Assembly (NCBI RefSeq): GCF_001632745.1
Contig: NZ_LQRT01000035.1
Span: 62,001 to 126,000, forward strand
DNA: 64,000 nt
From: Aquimarina aggregata
Lineage (GTDB): Bacteria > Bacteroidota > Bacteroidia > Flavobacteriales > Flavobacteriaceae
Direction: 5' to 3'
The stretch's first letter is position 1. The number at the start of each line of letters is the position of its first letter. The position numbers and the translations under genes are program-made. The notes beneath the pieces are model-generated. The model was not told the origin of the DNA and did not search any database. It saw only the letters and a list, made by a program, of their open reading frames with translations. Shown here piece after piece: positions 17,801 through 25,205 of this stretch.

Positions 17801-20240
17801 TAGTTTTACCAAAAAAACAGTTACTAAAAAAGGTATTACAGGAAACACTGTTGAAATAATCGTTAAAGGAAAAACAAGCGCAACTGGTGAAGTATATTCG
17901 GTATCAAATATTAGAATTGACGATGGAGGAAATCCAGATCCTAATCCACCAACAAATGACACAAGACCTACAGCAAATATTGCAAATGGTATTTATTATA
18001 TACAAGATCCATCAGGAAATGTAAAGATTAATAGTCCTAGTGGAAGAACTATTGATAAAGCAAATGTTACCAGTAATAGCGCTAAGTGGCAATTCACTAA
18101 AGTTGGAAATTATTATACTATAAAAAATCAAAGAAACAATGAATTTTTAGAGGTCCCTTACGAGGCTTGTAATGCCAACGATAAGCCCCAAAATCCGAAC
18201 ATTAATTTGGGAACTTTTACTTCTGCTAATAGCAATCATCAACGATGGAATATTACTAAAGTAGGTGATAATTATTTTTTGCAACCATTACATTGCGAAA
18301 AGGTAGTTGATAGAAATAATAGTAAAGCTATACATTTATGGCCTTATCAAGCTGGTAACGGCCAGCAAACCTGGAGAATCGTTAGTACGACAGTGACACC
18401 ACCAACTGTTGCTTCTGGTGATGTATATATAGATGGCGAAGATGCCTCTATTCGTCAATCAGATGGTTATTTAAATGACGAAGGTCGAAGCTTAAGATGG
18501 CAAAATCAAGGCGATGGACAAAACCTGCCAAAAATATCTAATGTTAGTAGAGCAGGATCTAAAAGTGTAGAAATGAAGATTAGTGGTATTAATACCACTA
18601 ATGGCGTTCAACGTAGTGAATACTGCTTAAACTCATGTTATTCAACAGCAGAACCAGCCTTAAATCCTGGAGATACTCATTATACTGGTTTCAGTATTAA
18701 ACTAGCAGCAGACACATGGGATGATCCTGCTTCATGGTTCGTTCTTCAGCAAGCACAGCAAGCTCAGTCTTCTGGTCAAAAAGGCAATTATCCATTTGTA
18801 GCTTTCGAAATTAAAAGTGGCAATATGCTTCATTTAGCCTCTCGCTCAGGTAAAAACGGAAATACACAACGTAATCCAGCCCCATCGGTTTCAGGTAAAG
18901 ATCTTGTTGCTATTAAAAAAGGAATATGGTACGATATTATAATTGGTTGGGAATATAGTCCTAACGCTGCAACTGGTTGGATAGCTTGTTGGATTAAAAC
19001 TGCAGACCAATCTAAGTACACAAAATATAGTATTAACAATATTAAACATGGTTATTATGGCGCTCCACAACGAATGGAGCAAAATAAAATTGGAATGTAC
19101 AGACAAGCCGGATCAGGTAACAATAAAATATTTATCGATGAGGTCAGACATTCTACCAACCTAGAAGGAGCAAAAATACCAACAAACACTACACCACCAT
19201 CAAGTGATTGTAAAGTTCCATATAAAGGCAATAATTTTACGGTTAGTAATGAAACTAAAACATGGTCTTCTGGAATAATTGATATGTCCTGTGTTTCTAA
19301 GGCAAATATATCGCTAGATATTCAAGGTACAGGTGATATGGAAGTTGCTGATTACCTAAATGTTTTCTATAAAGTTGATGGAGGTACCGAACAATCTATT
19401 TCTAAAAACACCGATAGTTTTACCAAAAAAACGGTTACTAAAAAAGGAATTACAGGAAACACTGTTGAAATAATCGTTAGAGGAAAAACAAGCGCAACTG
19501 GTGAAGTATATTCGATATCAAATATTAGAATTGATGATGGTAGAAATACGAATCCGTCAACAAATGATCCAAGAATTGCTGCAAATATTGCAAATGGTGT
19601 TTATTATATACAGGATCCATCAGGAAATGTGAGTATTAATAGCCCTAGTGGAAGAACGATAAATAAAGAAAATAGTACCGGTAATAGTGCCAAATGGGTA
19701 TTTACTAAAGTTGGGGAGTATTATACTATAAAAAACCAGAGAAATAATGAGTATTTAGAAGTTCCCTATGAAGCTTGTAATGCCAACGATAAGCCACAGA
19801 ATCCAAATGTTAATTTAGGCACTTGGACTTCGGCGGGCAATACCCATCAACAATGGAATATTACTAAAATAGGAGATAATTATTTTTTACAACCATTACA
19901 TTGTGAAAAGGTAGTTGACAGGAATAATAGCAAGGCGATACATTTGTGGCCTTATGAAATTGGCAATAGTCAACAAAATTGGAAAATTGTTAGTGAAAAC
20001 AATAAGGGTTTAACGTCTAAAAAAATTCAAATAAACTCGAATCCAGTTTCTAATGGGGTAATCAACTTAACCCATGCAAAAGGATTTTTGTATACGATTA
20101 AGAATATTTCAGGGCAATCTGTTCAGTCAGGTACTATAGATAATGATACAATTGATGCATCGATCTTAAGTGCTGGAATTTATATTATCCAATTCTATAC
20201 TAATGGAATTACCCAAATTAAGAAGGTAATTATCATGTAA
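14883..20240 (+). CDS. Giant modular enzyme: esterase, two polysaccharide lyase domains, three lectin modules, T9SS
   Basis: A 1785-residue secreted protein. Order seen: signal peptide (1-29, ending LQAQ); sialate-O-acetylesterase-type SGNH esterase (about 30-480) with GQSNM near 121-125 as serine motif, GVNWYQGESN and a later HP dyad; ricin-type beta-trefoil 1 (496-634); polysaccharide lyase 1 of heparin-lyase-I/glucuronan-lyase jelly-roll type (644-895); beta-sandwich module 1 (903-1017); ricin 2 (1030-1170); lyase 2 (1179-1433); beta-sandwich 2 (1442-1555); ricin 3 (1565-1705); T9SS type A sorting domain (1716-1785). Each lyase has QRSEYCL and a closing FDEVR/IDEVR motif. It probably deacetylates and cleaves an acetylated acidic polysaccharide while bound to it. 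The lyase family is from recall; PL7-like families are the main alternative. Confidence 0.8.
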   Translation: MKSHFSTFKKKVYLCIGFIFFSLTLTLQAQTLSVTNLVKNNAVLQRNTKANIWGKGKPGNTVTIKLGNDNNVTTKIKNNGTWSVKIPTGNAGGPYKLSIKDATKSYNFSGILLGEVWLCSGQSNMDMPMKGWDNQPINNGPTEIANAKFPDIRLFKVPLKPSYNRETSLGGNWTVCNPNSVKNFSAVAYFFAKEIHQKLKVPVGVIVASRGNSKGEAWTTAKSLTSVRGFENVIADLDVARQTPDKGKYRIVNINGGFIVPEALYNGMIHPVTPYTIKGVNWYQGESNTGDPDQYKGILKNLISAWRSEFDNQDLPFYVAQIAPYDYKNKKSQELREAQFLAQNISNTGMVSLLDVGEINGIHPAKKQKVGQRLAYWALAKQYGKNIVFSGPTFRSATFNNGKGILKFDYADGLKLTNDDNFEIAGSNGNFVKATAVVKNGAIEVSASNVSNPTQARYGWSNFVKGSLFNGANIPSSSFRTGNAVNPPTDNTRPAANIANGIYYIQDPSGNVKINSPSGRTIDKANVTSNSVKWQFTKVGNYYTIKNQRNNEFLEVPYEACNANDKPQNPNINLGTWTSANSNHQRWNITKVGDNYFLQPLHCEKVVDRNNSKALHLWPYQASNGQQTWRIVSASGTPPISTPGDVYIDGENASIRQSDGYINDEGRTLRWQNQGDGQNLPKIDSSIKRAGSNSVAMQINGASTGSTSQRSEYCLNACWQTSEPSVKAGDTWYTGLSFQLDAKTWADPTSWFVIQQTQQKKSPGQKNNNPFVSLEIKKGNKLDVRVASGKNGDSNIKFTHKEIITLKKGVWYDAIVGFKFSPNSNNGFLAVWIKTANQTTYKRYGLDNIKVGYTDAPQQVSQNKTGIYRGRVGGTNKMYFDEVRFSTNLEGAKIPTNTTPPSNDCKVPYKGNNFTVSNQTKTWSSGVINMSCASKADIYLDIQGTGDMEVADYLNVFYKVNGGNEQSISQNTDSFTKKTVTKKGITGNTVEIIVKGKTSATGEVYSVSNIRIDDGGNPDPNPPTNDTRPTANIANGIYYIQDPSGNVKINSPSGRTIDKANVTSNSAKWQFTKVGNYYTIKNQRNNEFLEVPYEACNANDKPQNPNINLGTFTSANSNHQRWNITKVGDNYFLQPLHCEKVVDRNNSKAIHLWPYQAGNGQQTWRIVSTTVTPPTVASGDVYIDGEDASIRQSDGYLNDEGRSLRWQNQGDGQNLPKISNVSRAGSKSVEMKISGINTTNGVQRSEYCLNSCYSTAEPALNPGDTHYTGFSIKLAADTWDDPASWFVLQQAQQAQSSGQKGNYPFVAFEIKSGNMLHLASRSGKNGNTQRNPAPSVSGKDLVAIKKGIWYDIIIGWEYSPNAATGWIACWIKTADQSKYTKYSINNIKHGYYGAPQRMEQNKIGMYRQAGSGNNKIFIDEVRHSTNLEGAKIPTNTTPPSSDCKVPYKGNNFTVSNETKTWSSGIIDMSCVSKANISLDIQGTGDMEVADYLNVFYKVDGGTEQSISKNTDSFTKKTVTKKGITGNTVEIIVRGKTSATGEVYSISNIRIDDGRNTNPSTNDPRIAANIANGVYYIQDPSGNVSINSPSGRTINKENSTGNSAKWVFTKVGEYYTIKNQRNNEYLEVPYEACNANDKPQNPNVNLGTWTSAGNTHQQWNITKIGDNYFLQPLHCEKVVDRNNSKAIHLWPYEIGNSQQNWKIVSENNKGLTSKKIQINSNPVSNGVINLTHAKGFLYTIKNISGQSVQSGTIDNDTIDASILSAGIYIIQFYTNGITQIKKVIIM
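16368..19995. repeat. Internal tandem duplication inside the giant enzyme gene
   Basis: The block ricin-lyase-sandwich occurs twice (about 16368-17930 and 17970-19545), and ricin occurs a third time at 19575-19995. The first two ricin copies are nearly identical over about 165 nt (16388-16554 against 17994-18160, one difference seen). The third copy is more diverged, so the first two arose or were homogenised recently. Confidence 0.8.
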
Positions 20241-20253
20241 TTTATCTCAATGT

Positions 20254-20315
20254 AAAACGTGTTAATGACTTCTTCTAAGTGATCACTTAGAAGAAGTCAT
20301 TAACACGTTTTTTTT
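20254..20315. terminator. Perfect 58-nt palindrome, probable bidirectional terminator
   Basis: The arms 20254-20282 and 20283-20311 are exact reverse complements over 29 bp with no loop bases (centre GTGATCAC). The outer ends are AAAA on the left and TTTTTTTT on the right, so it can act as an intrinsic terminator on either strand. It begins 14 nt after the giant enzyme's stop. Confidence 0.8.
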
Positions 20316-20556
20316 ATAATCTTACAACTAAAGTATTATATAAATAGTTACCGGCAAAAGTCTTTTTTTTACAACAGATAATAAATCACTATATACAATT
20401 CTTTATATATACTCATCGCAGGTCAAAGTATAGATCAAAAGGTTCTAGTATATTTGTTATTGTACCATCCTTATTAAAAAAAAGCAACCAATACTTCGAA
20501 AAAGAGACAGATAGTATAACTTAGTGATAATTCTAAAACCTGGACAGAAACCTTGA
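20316..20556. other. Spacer before AraC gene
   Basis: About 240 nt, AT-rich, with no ORF or repeat I can support. It probably contains the promoter of the AraC gene. Confidence 0.3.
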
Positions 20557-21405
20557 ATGGAAAAAATTCCTGTACGACATATTAAAGAACCTTATTCGGC
20601 ACAAAGTTTTAATATTGTAGAACTAAAAAACTTAATTTCTGAGAATGATTTGGTTCAAGAACTTCACAGGCACAATTTTTTCTTTGCTTTATTTTTAGAA
20701 AGCGGAAATGGTGAACATAGTATTGATTTCACATCATATCCCGTCAGTGATCATTCGATTTTCTTTATGAGACCCGGACAAGTACACCAACTTACTCTTA
20801 AAAAAGGAACCACCGGTTACCTTATACAATTTAATCGGGATTTTTATGCCCCAAAAGAAGAGCCAACAAACTTTGTACTCCGCAAAGTAAGTCATAAAAA
20901 TTACTGTCCTCTAAATTCAAAAAAATTCAAAAAACTACTTTCTATTTTGTCTTTTATCTATGAAGAGTACTCTCTAAAACAAGAACGATATGAAGACGTA
21001 ATCAAAGCAAATTTAGAAATTCTTTTCATTGAGATTATAAGGCAAAGCCAAAATCCGAAAACAATTTCAAACCATAACCAATATTCTCAAGAGCGATTAG
21101 AGCAGCTTTTAGAGTTATTACAAAACAACATTTCATCTCACAAGCAAGTGTTAGAGTATGCTACAATGATGAATCTTTCTTCTTTTCAACTCAATAAAAT
21201 AACCAAAGAAACTGTTGATAAAACCTGCTCGCAAATCATTAACGAACATATTTTACTTGAAGCAAAAAGAAATCTTTTAGGAACATCTCATCGAATAAAT
21301 CAAATTGCCTACGAATTAGGTTATGAAGACACTTCATACTTTATCCGGTTTTTCAAAAAACACGCCGGAGTTTCGCCTGAAACTTTTAGAAAAAACTTCA
21401 AATAA
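20557..21405 (+). CDS. AraC family regulator with cupin sensor domain
   Basis: A 282-residue regulator. The N-terminal cupin domain has the Bacteroidetes-typical elements LHRHNFFFALFLESG, then IFFMRPGQVHQL. The C-terminal AraC domain has two helix-turn-helix motifs, ending INQIAYELGYEDTSYFIRFF and KKHAGVSPETFRK. It precedes an SDR, a small membrane protein and a thioredoxin-reductase-like gene on the same strand and is their likely regulator. A TAATTTTG -7 element (21455-21462) sits in the spacer before the SDR gene. Given its position it could also regulate the upstream polysaccharide genes, which I consider less likely. Confidence 0.88.
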   Translation: MEKIPVRHIKEPYSAQSFNIVELKNLISENDLVQELHRHNFFFALFLESGNGEHSIDFTSYPVSDHSIFFMRPGQVHQLTLKKGTTGYLIQFNRDFYAPKEEPTNFVLRKVSHKNYCPLNSKKFKKLLSILSFIYEEYSLKQERYEDVIKANLEILFIEIIRQSQNPKTISNHNQYSQERLEQLLELLQNNISSHKQVLEYATMMNLSSFQLNKITKETVDKTCSQIINEHILLEAKRNLLGTSHRINQIAYELGYEDTSYFIRFFKKHAGVSPETFRKNFK

Positions 21406-21454
21406 GTCCTGTACGACTTGATTTTTGTCCTATCTATTATCCTGAAAACCGAAA

Positions 21455-21462
21455 TAATTTTG
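21455..21462 (+). promoter_or_regulatory. Probable -7 element (TAATTTTG) of the SDR operon
   Basis: An exact match to the Bacteroidetes TAnnTTTG element, 29 nt before the SDR start codon. A convincing TTG at the usual -33 spacing is not seen, so activation by the adjacent AraC protein is plausible. Confidence 0.4.
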
Positions 21463-21490
21463 TCTCACACTTAAAAAAGTAAAGACAACT

Positions 21491-22087
21491 ATGAAAATAA
21501 TCATTGTAGGTGCATCTGGTACTATGGGGCAATATCTAACAACTATTTTAGAAAAGGAAAATCACAAAATAATTAAAGCTAACCGCTCGTCAGGTGATAT
21601 TCAAGTAGACATTACATCGCCCGAATCTATAGAAAAAATGTTTAAACAAGCTGGAAAATTTGATGCATTGATTTCTACTGCTGGACCTACTTTTGTTGGG
21701 CCTTGGAAAAATCTAAGTGATCAAACTTTTAGGACAGGAATTCAAGGCAAAATGATGGGGCAAATTAATCTTGTGCTTATTGGTCAGCAATACATCTTAC
21801 CCAAAGGCTCTTTCACATTAATAACAGGAGCTCTAACTCACGAACCGCAACGGTATTTTGCCAATGCTTCCGCAGTTAACGGAGCGGTAGAAGGTTTTGT
21901 ACGTGCAGCTGCTATTGAATTAGAAAATGGAATTCGCATCAATGCAGTTAGTCCAACAGTAATCGAGGATTCACCACAGTATTTTTCTCATTTCCCTGGT
22001 GAAATCCCGACCACAATGAAACAGTTAGAATTTGGATTTCGTAAAAGTCTATTCGGAACAGTAACTGGACAGATTATAATACCATAA
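21491..22087 (+). CDS. Short-chain dehydrogenase-like protein lacking the YxxxK dyad
   Basis: A 198-residue short SDR-fold protein. The Rossmann start IIVGASGTMGQYL and the acidic DIQVDITSPESIEKMF segment are clear. The catalytic region reads NASAVNGAVEGFVRAAAIEL, so alignment on GAVEGF puts Ala and Asn where Tyr and Lys are expected. An SDR subfamily with this signature is common near AraC regulators; whether it is an enzyme is uncertain. It lies 9 nt before a small membrane protein gene in one operon. Confidence 0.8.
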   Translation: MKIIIVGASGTMGQYLTTILEKENHKIIKANRSSGDIQVDITSPESIEKMFKQAGKFDALISTAGPTFVGPWKNLSDQTFRTGIQGKMMGQINLVLIGQQYILPKGSFTLITGALTHEPQRYFANASAVNGAVEGFVRAAAIELENGIRINAVSPTVIEDSPQYFSHFPGEIPTTMKQLEFGFRKSLFGTVTGQIIIP

Positions 22088-22096
22088 GAGACAATT

Positions 22097-22312
22097 ATGA
22101 AAACCAGAATTATTAACGCTGTCAAAATTTGGATTGTAATTTATCCCTCGATCACCTTATTTTATCTAGTATTGGGAAAATACTTAGCAGACATTCCATT
22201 GTATTTTAGAACCTTAATCTTAACCTTAATTTTAGTACCATGGATGATGTTTATCGGTTTACCGTTTCTAAATATGATATTAAAGAAATTTCAAAAAGAT
22301 GAAAAACTTTAA
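22097..22312 (+). CDS. Small two-helix membrane protein
   Basis: A 71-residue protein with two hydrophobic helices (about residues 8-28 and 37-60), a Pro-containing first helix (IVIYPSITLFYLVLGKYL) and a charged C-terminus. Function unknown. It overlaps the next gene by 14 nt (ATG at 22299 lies inside its last codons), which supports translational coupling and that this small ORF is real. Confidence 0.7.
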   Translation: MKTRIINAVKIWIVIYPSITLFYLVLGKYLADIPLYFRTLILTLILVPWMMFIGLPFLNMILKKFQKDEKL

Positions 22313-23318
22313 CAGACGTACATTCATCAAACAAAGTGGGATTTTAACGACAGCTTTCGTTTTACCATTAAGATCAAAAGAACTTTTAAAGACTAAATAC
22401 ATGATAGATATAAAACATTTTGACGTAATAATAATTGGTGGAAGCTATTCTGGTCTTGCTGCAGCAATGGCGTTAGGCAGAGCACTAAGAAATGTACTTG
22501 TAATTGATAGCCAAAAACCATGTAATCAACAAACTCCTTTTTCACATAATTTTTTAACTCAAGACGGAAAAACGCCACAAGAAATAGCAACGCTTGGCAA
22601 ACAACAAGTAGCTAAATATGATACTGTTCATTTCTTAAACGATATGGCTACCACAGGAAATAAAATCGAAAACGGTTTTGAAATTCAAACTTCATCCGGA
22701 GATAAGGTTTCTGCTACTAAATTGATTTTTGCAACAGGGATCAAAGACATTATGCCAAAAATCAATGGTTTTAAAGAGTGCTGGGGTATTTCAATTCTTC
22801 ATTGTCCATATTGCCACGGATATGAAGTAAAAAAAGAGACAACGGGTATTTTAGGAAATGGAGAATACGGTTTCAAGTTTTCTAGACTTATTACAAATTG
22901 GACTCAAGATGTAACACTTTTTACCAATGGGAAATCCACGTTCACCAAAGAGCAAAACCAGATACTACAAAAACATCAAATCAAAATTATTGAAAAGGAA
23001 ATTGAACAATTCGAACATAAAAACGGTTATCTCAAAAACATCATTTTTAATGACGGTTCAACAAAAAAAGTTAAAGCCATTTATACTAAAACCCCTTTTG
23101 AGCAACACTGCTCTATTCCAACACAATTAGGGTGTGAATTAACAGATGAAGGTTACATAAAAACCAACCATTTACAAAAAACAAGTATCCCTAATATTTA
23201 TGCATGCGGCGATAACACAACTCGAATGCGAACCGTTGCAAACGCAGTATCAATGGGAACAACAGCAGGAATGATGTTGAATAAGGAATTTGTATTAGAA
23301 AGGCTTTACTACAAATAA
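22299..23318 (+). CDS. Thioredoxin-reductase-like FAD/NAD(P) oxidoreductase with Tat-type leader
   Basis: A 339-residue two-dinucleotide-binding flavoprotein. The FAD motif is IIIGGSYSGLAAA (about residues 44-56). The redox-active pair lies in HCPYCHGYE (Cys169, Cys172), as in thioredoxin reductases. The NAD(P)-binding GILGNGEYG replaces the usual GGGDSA, and YACGD near the end contacts FAD. The first 34 residues carry NRRTFIKQSG plus a hydrophobic stretch, a Tat-like signal that is unusual for this family. An internal ATG at Met35 would give a leaderless cytoplasmic protein. It may reduce a disulfide or small electrophile. Confidence 0.85.
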   Translation: MKNFNRRTFIKQSGILTTAFVLPLRSKELLKTKYMIDIKHFDVIIIGGSYSGLAAAMALGRALRNVLVIDSQKPCNQQTPFSHNFLTQDGKTPQEIATLGKQQVAKYDTVHFLNDMATTGNKIENGFEIQTSSGDKVSATKLIFATGIKDIMPKINGFKECWGISILHCPYCHGYEVKKETTGILGNGEYGFKFSRLITNWTQDVTLFTNGKSTFTKEQNQILQKHQIKIIEKEIEQFEHKNGYLKNIIFNDGSTKKVKAIYTKTPFEQHCSIPTQLGCELTDEGYIKTNHLQKTSIPNIYACGDNTTRMRTVANAVSMGTTAGMMLNKEFVLERLYYK

Positions 23319-23425
23319 CCAACTCGCCTGGTAAGGTCATTAATGATATGAGGTATTTTATCAAGAGCAAGTGACTTATTACTCTGGAGCCAATCAATAC
23401 GGGGCAATACAGTACTAGATGAAGC
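23309..23425 (-). pseudogene. Possible decayed C-terminal coding remnant
   Basis: On the minus strand, directly after the azoreductase stop, a frame reads with coding-like composition for about 38 residues (for example VLPRIDWLQSNKSLALDKI and PHIINDLTRRVGYL) and stops at 23309-23311. It has no start codon of its own. It may be the tail of a gene lost by rearrangement. I do not recognise the family. Confidence 0.3.
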
Positions 23426-23433
23426 AACAACAT

Positions 23434-24108
23434 CTAAATATCTTTATCCGCATTTTGATACTGGTGGTGGAAGTTATTACTATGGATATGGTTAGGAAAC
23501 CAGCTATCTACCAATTTTTTAATTTCCGATTTAGCATTATCCAAAATAGAAGTCAGTTCATCCCTATTTTGGTCAACCCCAAAAGCTAAAATCTGCTCGG
23601 AAGATATTCCTATGAAATCAAAATTTTGCCTTATTGTTGATGAACCATATTCTTTCACATCATTAGAAGTTTCATAATCAAACCCACTAACAATAATTGA
23701 TAATGCTTTTTTACCTTTACATAGTCCTGTAAATCCTCTTTCAGGATTAAAAGAAAATGTTTTATCACTTACTATAATAGCATCAATCCAAGCTTTAACT
23801 GTTGCAGGTAAGGTAAAATTGTAAATAGGAAAAGCCACAACAATATTATCCGCTCTTAGTATTTGATTTATATATCCATTATGGTTTGACAAAACAGAAA
23901 GTTCTGATTCTGAAAAATCTCTTTTTCCTCCGTTCCATTCCATTATTAATTTCAGGTTTTCAGTCAACAATAAATCTGGAGGTGTTTGAGATAAATCTAA
24001 ATGAATTAGTTTGGTTTTTTTCTTTGCCAGCTTTACGAATTCATCAAATAAGATTTTTGTATAAGACCCTTTTCTAGGTGTGTAGTTTATTACTAATGTC
24101 GTTGTCAT
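23434..24108 (-). CDS. FMN-dependent NADH-azoreductase / NAD(P)H oxidoreductase
   Basis: A 224-residue flavodoxin-like-fold quinone/azo reductase of the AcpD/AzoR family. Seen: an N-terminal LVINYTPRKGSYTKILFDEF phosphate-binding segment, the VVAFPIYNFTLPATVKAWID motif (usually P-M-Y-N-F in the family) and DKTFSFNPERGFTGL, close to the family's TF-x-Y-x-x-x-G-x-x-G-L element. It reduces quinones, nitro or azo compounds with NAD(P)H. The C-terminus (about 200-224) is a His/Asn-rich extension. It is divergent from a LysR gene whose product probably controls it. Confidence 0.85.
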   Translation of the reverse strand: MTTTLVINYTPRKGSYTKILFDEFVKLAKKKTKLIHLDLSQTPPDLLLTENLKLIMEWNGGKRDFSESELSVLSNHNGYINQILRADNIVVAFPIYNFTLPATVKAWIDAIIVSDKTFSFNPERGFTGLCKGKKALSIIVSGFDYETSNDVKEYGSSTIRQNFDFIGISSEQILAFGVDQNRDELTSILDNAKSEIKKLVDSWFPNHIHSNNFHHQYQNADKDI

Positions 24109-24123
24109 AATTTATGTTTTTCA

Positions 24124-24131
24124 CAAATATA
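24124..24131 (-). promoter_or_regulatory. Probable -7 element of the azoreductase gene
   Basis: On the minus strand the sequence reads TATATTTG, an exact TAnnTTTG match, 15 nt before the azoreductase start. The 79-nt divergent spacer is a natural place for LysR binding. Confidence 0.4.
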
Positions 24132-24187
24132 AATTCAACTCATCAATAATTTTAATTATTTTTATTTCCTTATTTATAATATATGTT

Positions 24188-25081
24188 ATGATTAATTTAG
24201 AATGGTTAAGAACTTTTAATTCTATTTATGAATGTAAAAATATAACGGAGGCTTCAAAAAAATTAAATATGACTCAACCAGGAGTTAGTAAACATTTATC
24301 CGCTTTAGAAAACCATATTGGCAAAAAACTATTTGAAAGAACAACTAGAACATTAGCACCTACCGAATATGGAAAATTTCTATACTCACAAATCAATAAT
24401 CCATTACGAGAATTAGAGAAAGTAGAATATTACTCAGGGCAACGAGCAAAGAAGCAACGTTCTGCAATAACAATTGGTTGTACCACCGACTTTTTCAAGA
24501 AAGAATTAATGCATAAAATTTATTCTTTTGATATGTATATCGTTACTCTTTTTGGTAACGAAAAAGAACTAATTGAAGCGCTTGATGCTGATAAAGTTCA
24601 ATTACTTATAGGAATAAAAAAACATTTTATGTACGACCATGAATTTACATTTTTAAAGAATGAAGAGTTGGTATTAATCAGTTCAAATGACATTGAAATT
24701 CCAAAAGATTTAGAACATAATGAAAAAAATCTCATCAAATGGCTACAAAAACAAACTTGGTTCTCTTTTGATAATGAGCAAAATGATATAAAAAAGTTTT
24801 GGAAAGCTAGATTCGGTGCTAGTTCTAAAATTGTACCCAGATATATTTTACCTTCTTATATAGACATAATAGAATCTATAAAACATAATCAAGGGTTTAG
24901 TATTGTACCTAAATATTTATGTGAAAAAGAGTTGAAGAATAATACAATTAGACTACCATTCAAAAAATCAACACCCATAAATCAAAAACGATTTTATTCA
25001 TATAAATTAAAAAATAGTAACTCAAAAGAAATTAATTTATTTAGAGAAAAAATGAAAATAACTAATACTAACAATGTATAA
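24188..25081 (+). CDS. LysR family transcriptional regulator
   Basis: A 297-residue regulator. The N-terminal winged helix-turn-helix is clear: INLEWLRTFNSIYECKNITE, then ASKKLNMTQPGVSKHLSALE, then KKLFERTTRTLAPTEYGK. The effector domain (about 90-290) is a divergent periplasmic-binding-protein-like fold. It is transcribed away from the azoreductase gene, the classic arrangement for a regulator activating a divergent oxidoreductase in response to quinone- or diamide-like stress. The effector is inference. Confidence 0.9.
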   Translation: MINLEWLRTFNSIYECKNITEASKKLNMTQPGVSKHLSALENHIGKKLFERTTRTLAPTEYGKFLYSQINNPLRELEKVEYYSGQRAKKQRSAITIGCTTDFFKKELMHKIYSFDMYIVTLFGNEKELIEALDADKVQLLIGIKKHFMYDHEFTFLKNEELVLISSNDIEIPKDLEHNEKNLIKWLQKQTWFSFDNEQNDIKKFWKARFGASSKIVPRYILPSYIDIIESIKHNQGFSIVPKYLCEKELKNNTIRLPFKKSTPINQKRFYSYKLKNSNSKEINLFREKMKITNTNNV

Positions 25082-25205
25082 AAAAACATAGTGATTTGAG
25101 TTTTTACTCAAGTCAATATTACTTATATTTTGTACATTAATTTCTGAAAAGTAGCACATAAAAATTAGCTACTACTCATGCACGAAAATGTTGACAGTAA
25201 TTAGA

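Noticed and set aside
17144..19106. Minus-strand ORFs inside the giant enzyme gene
   Set aside because: They follow the repeat structure of the sense gene in another frame and have no signal, motif or start context.
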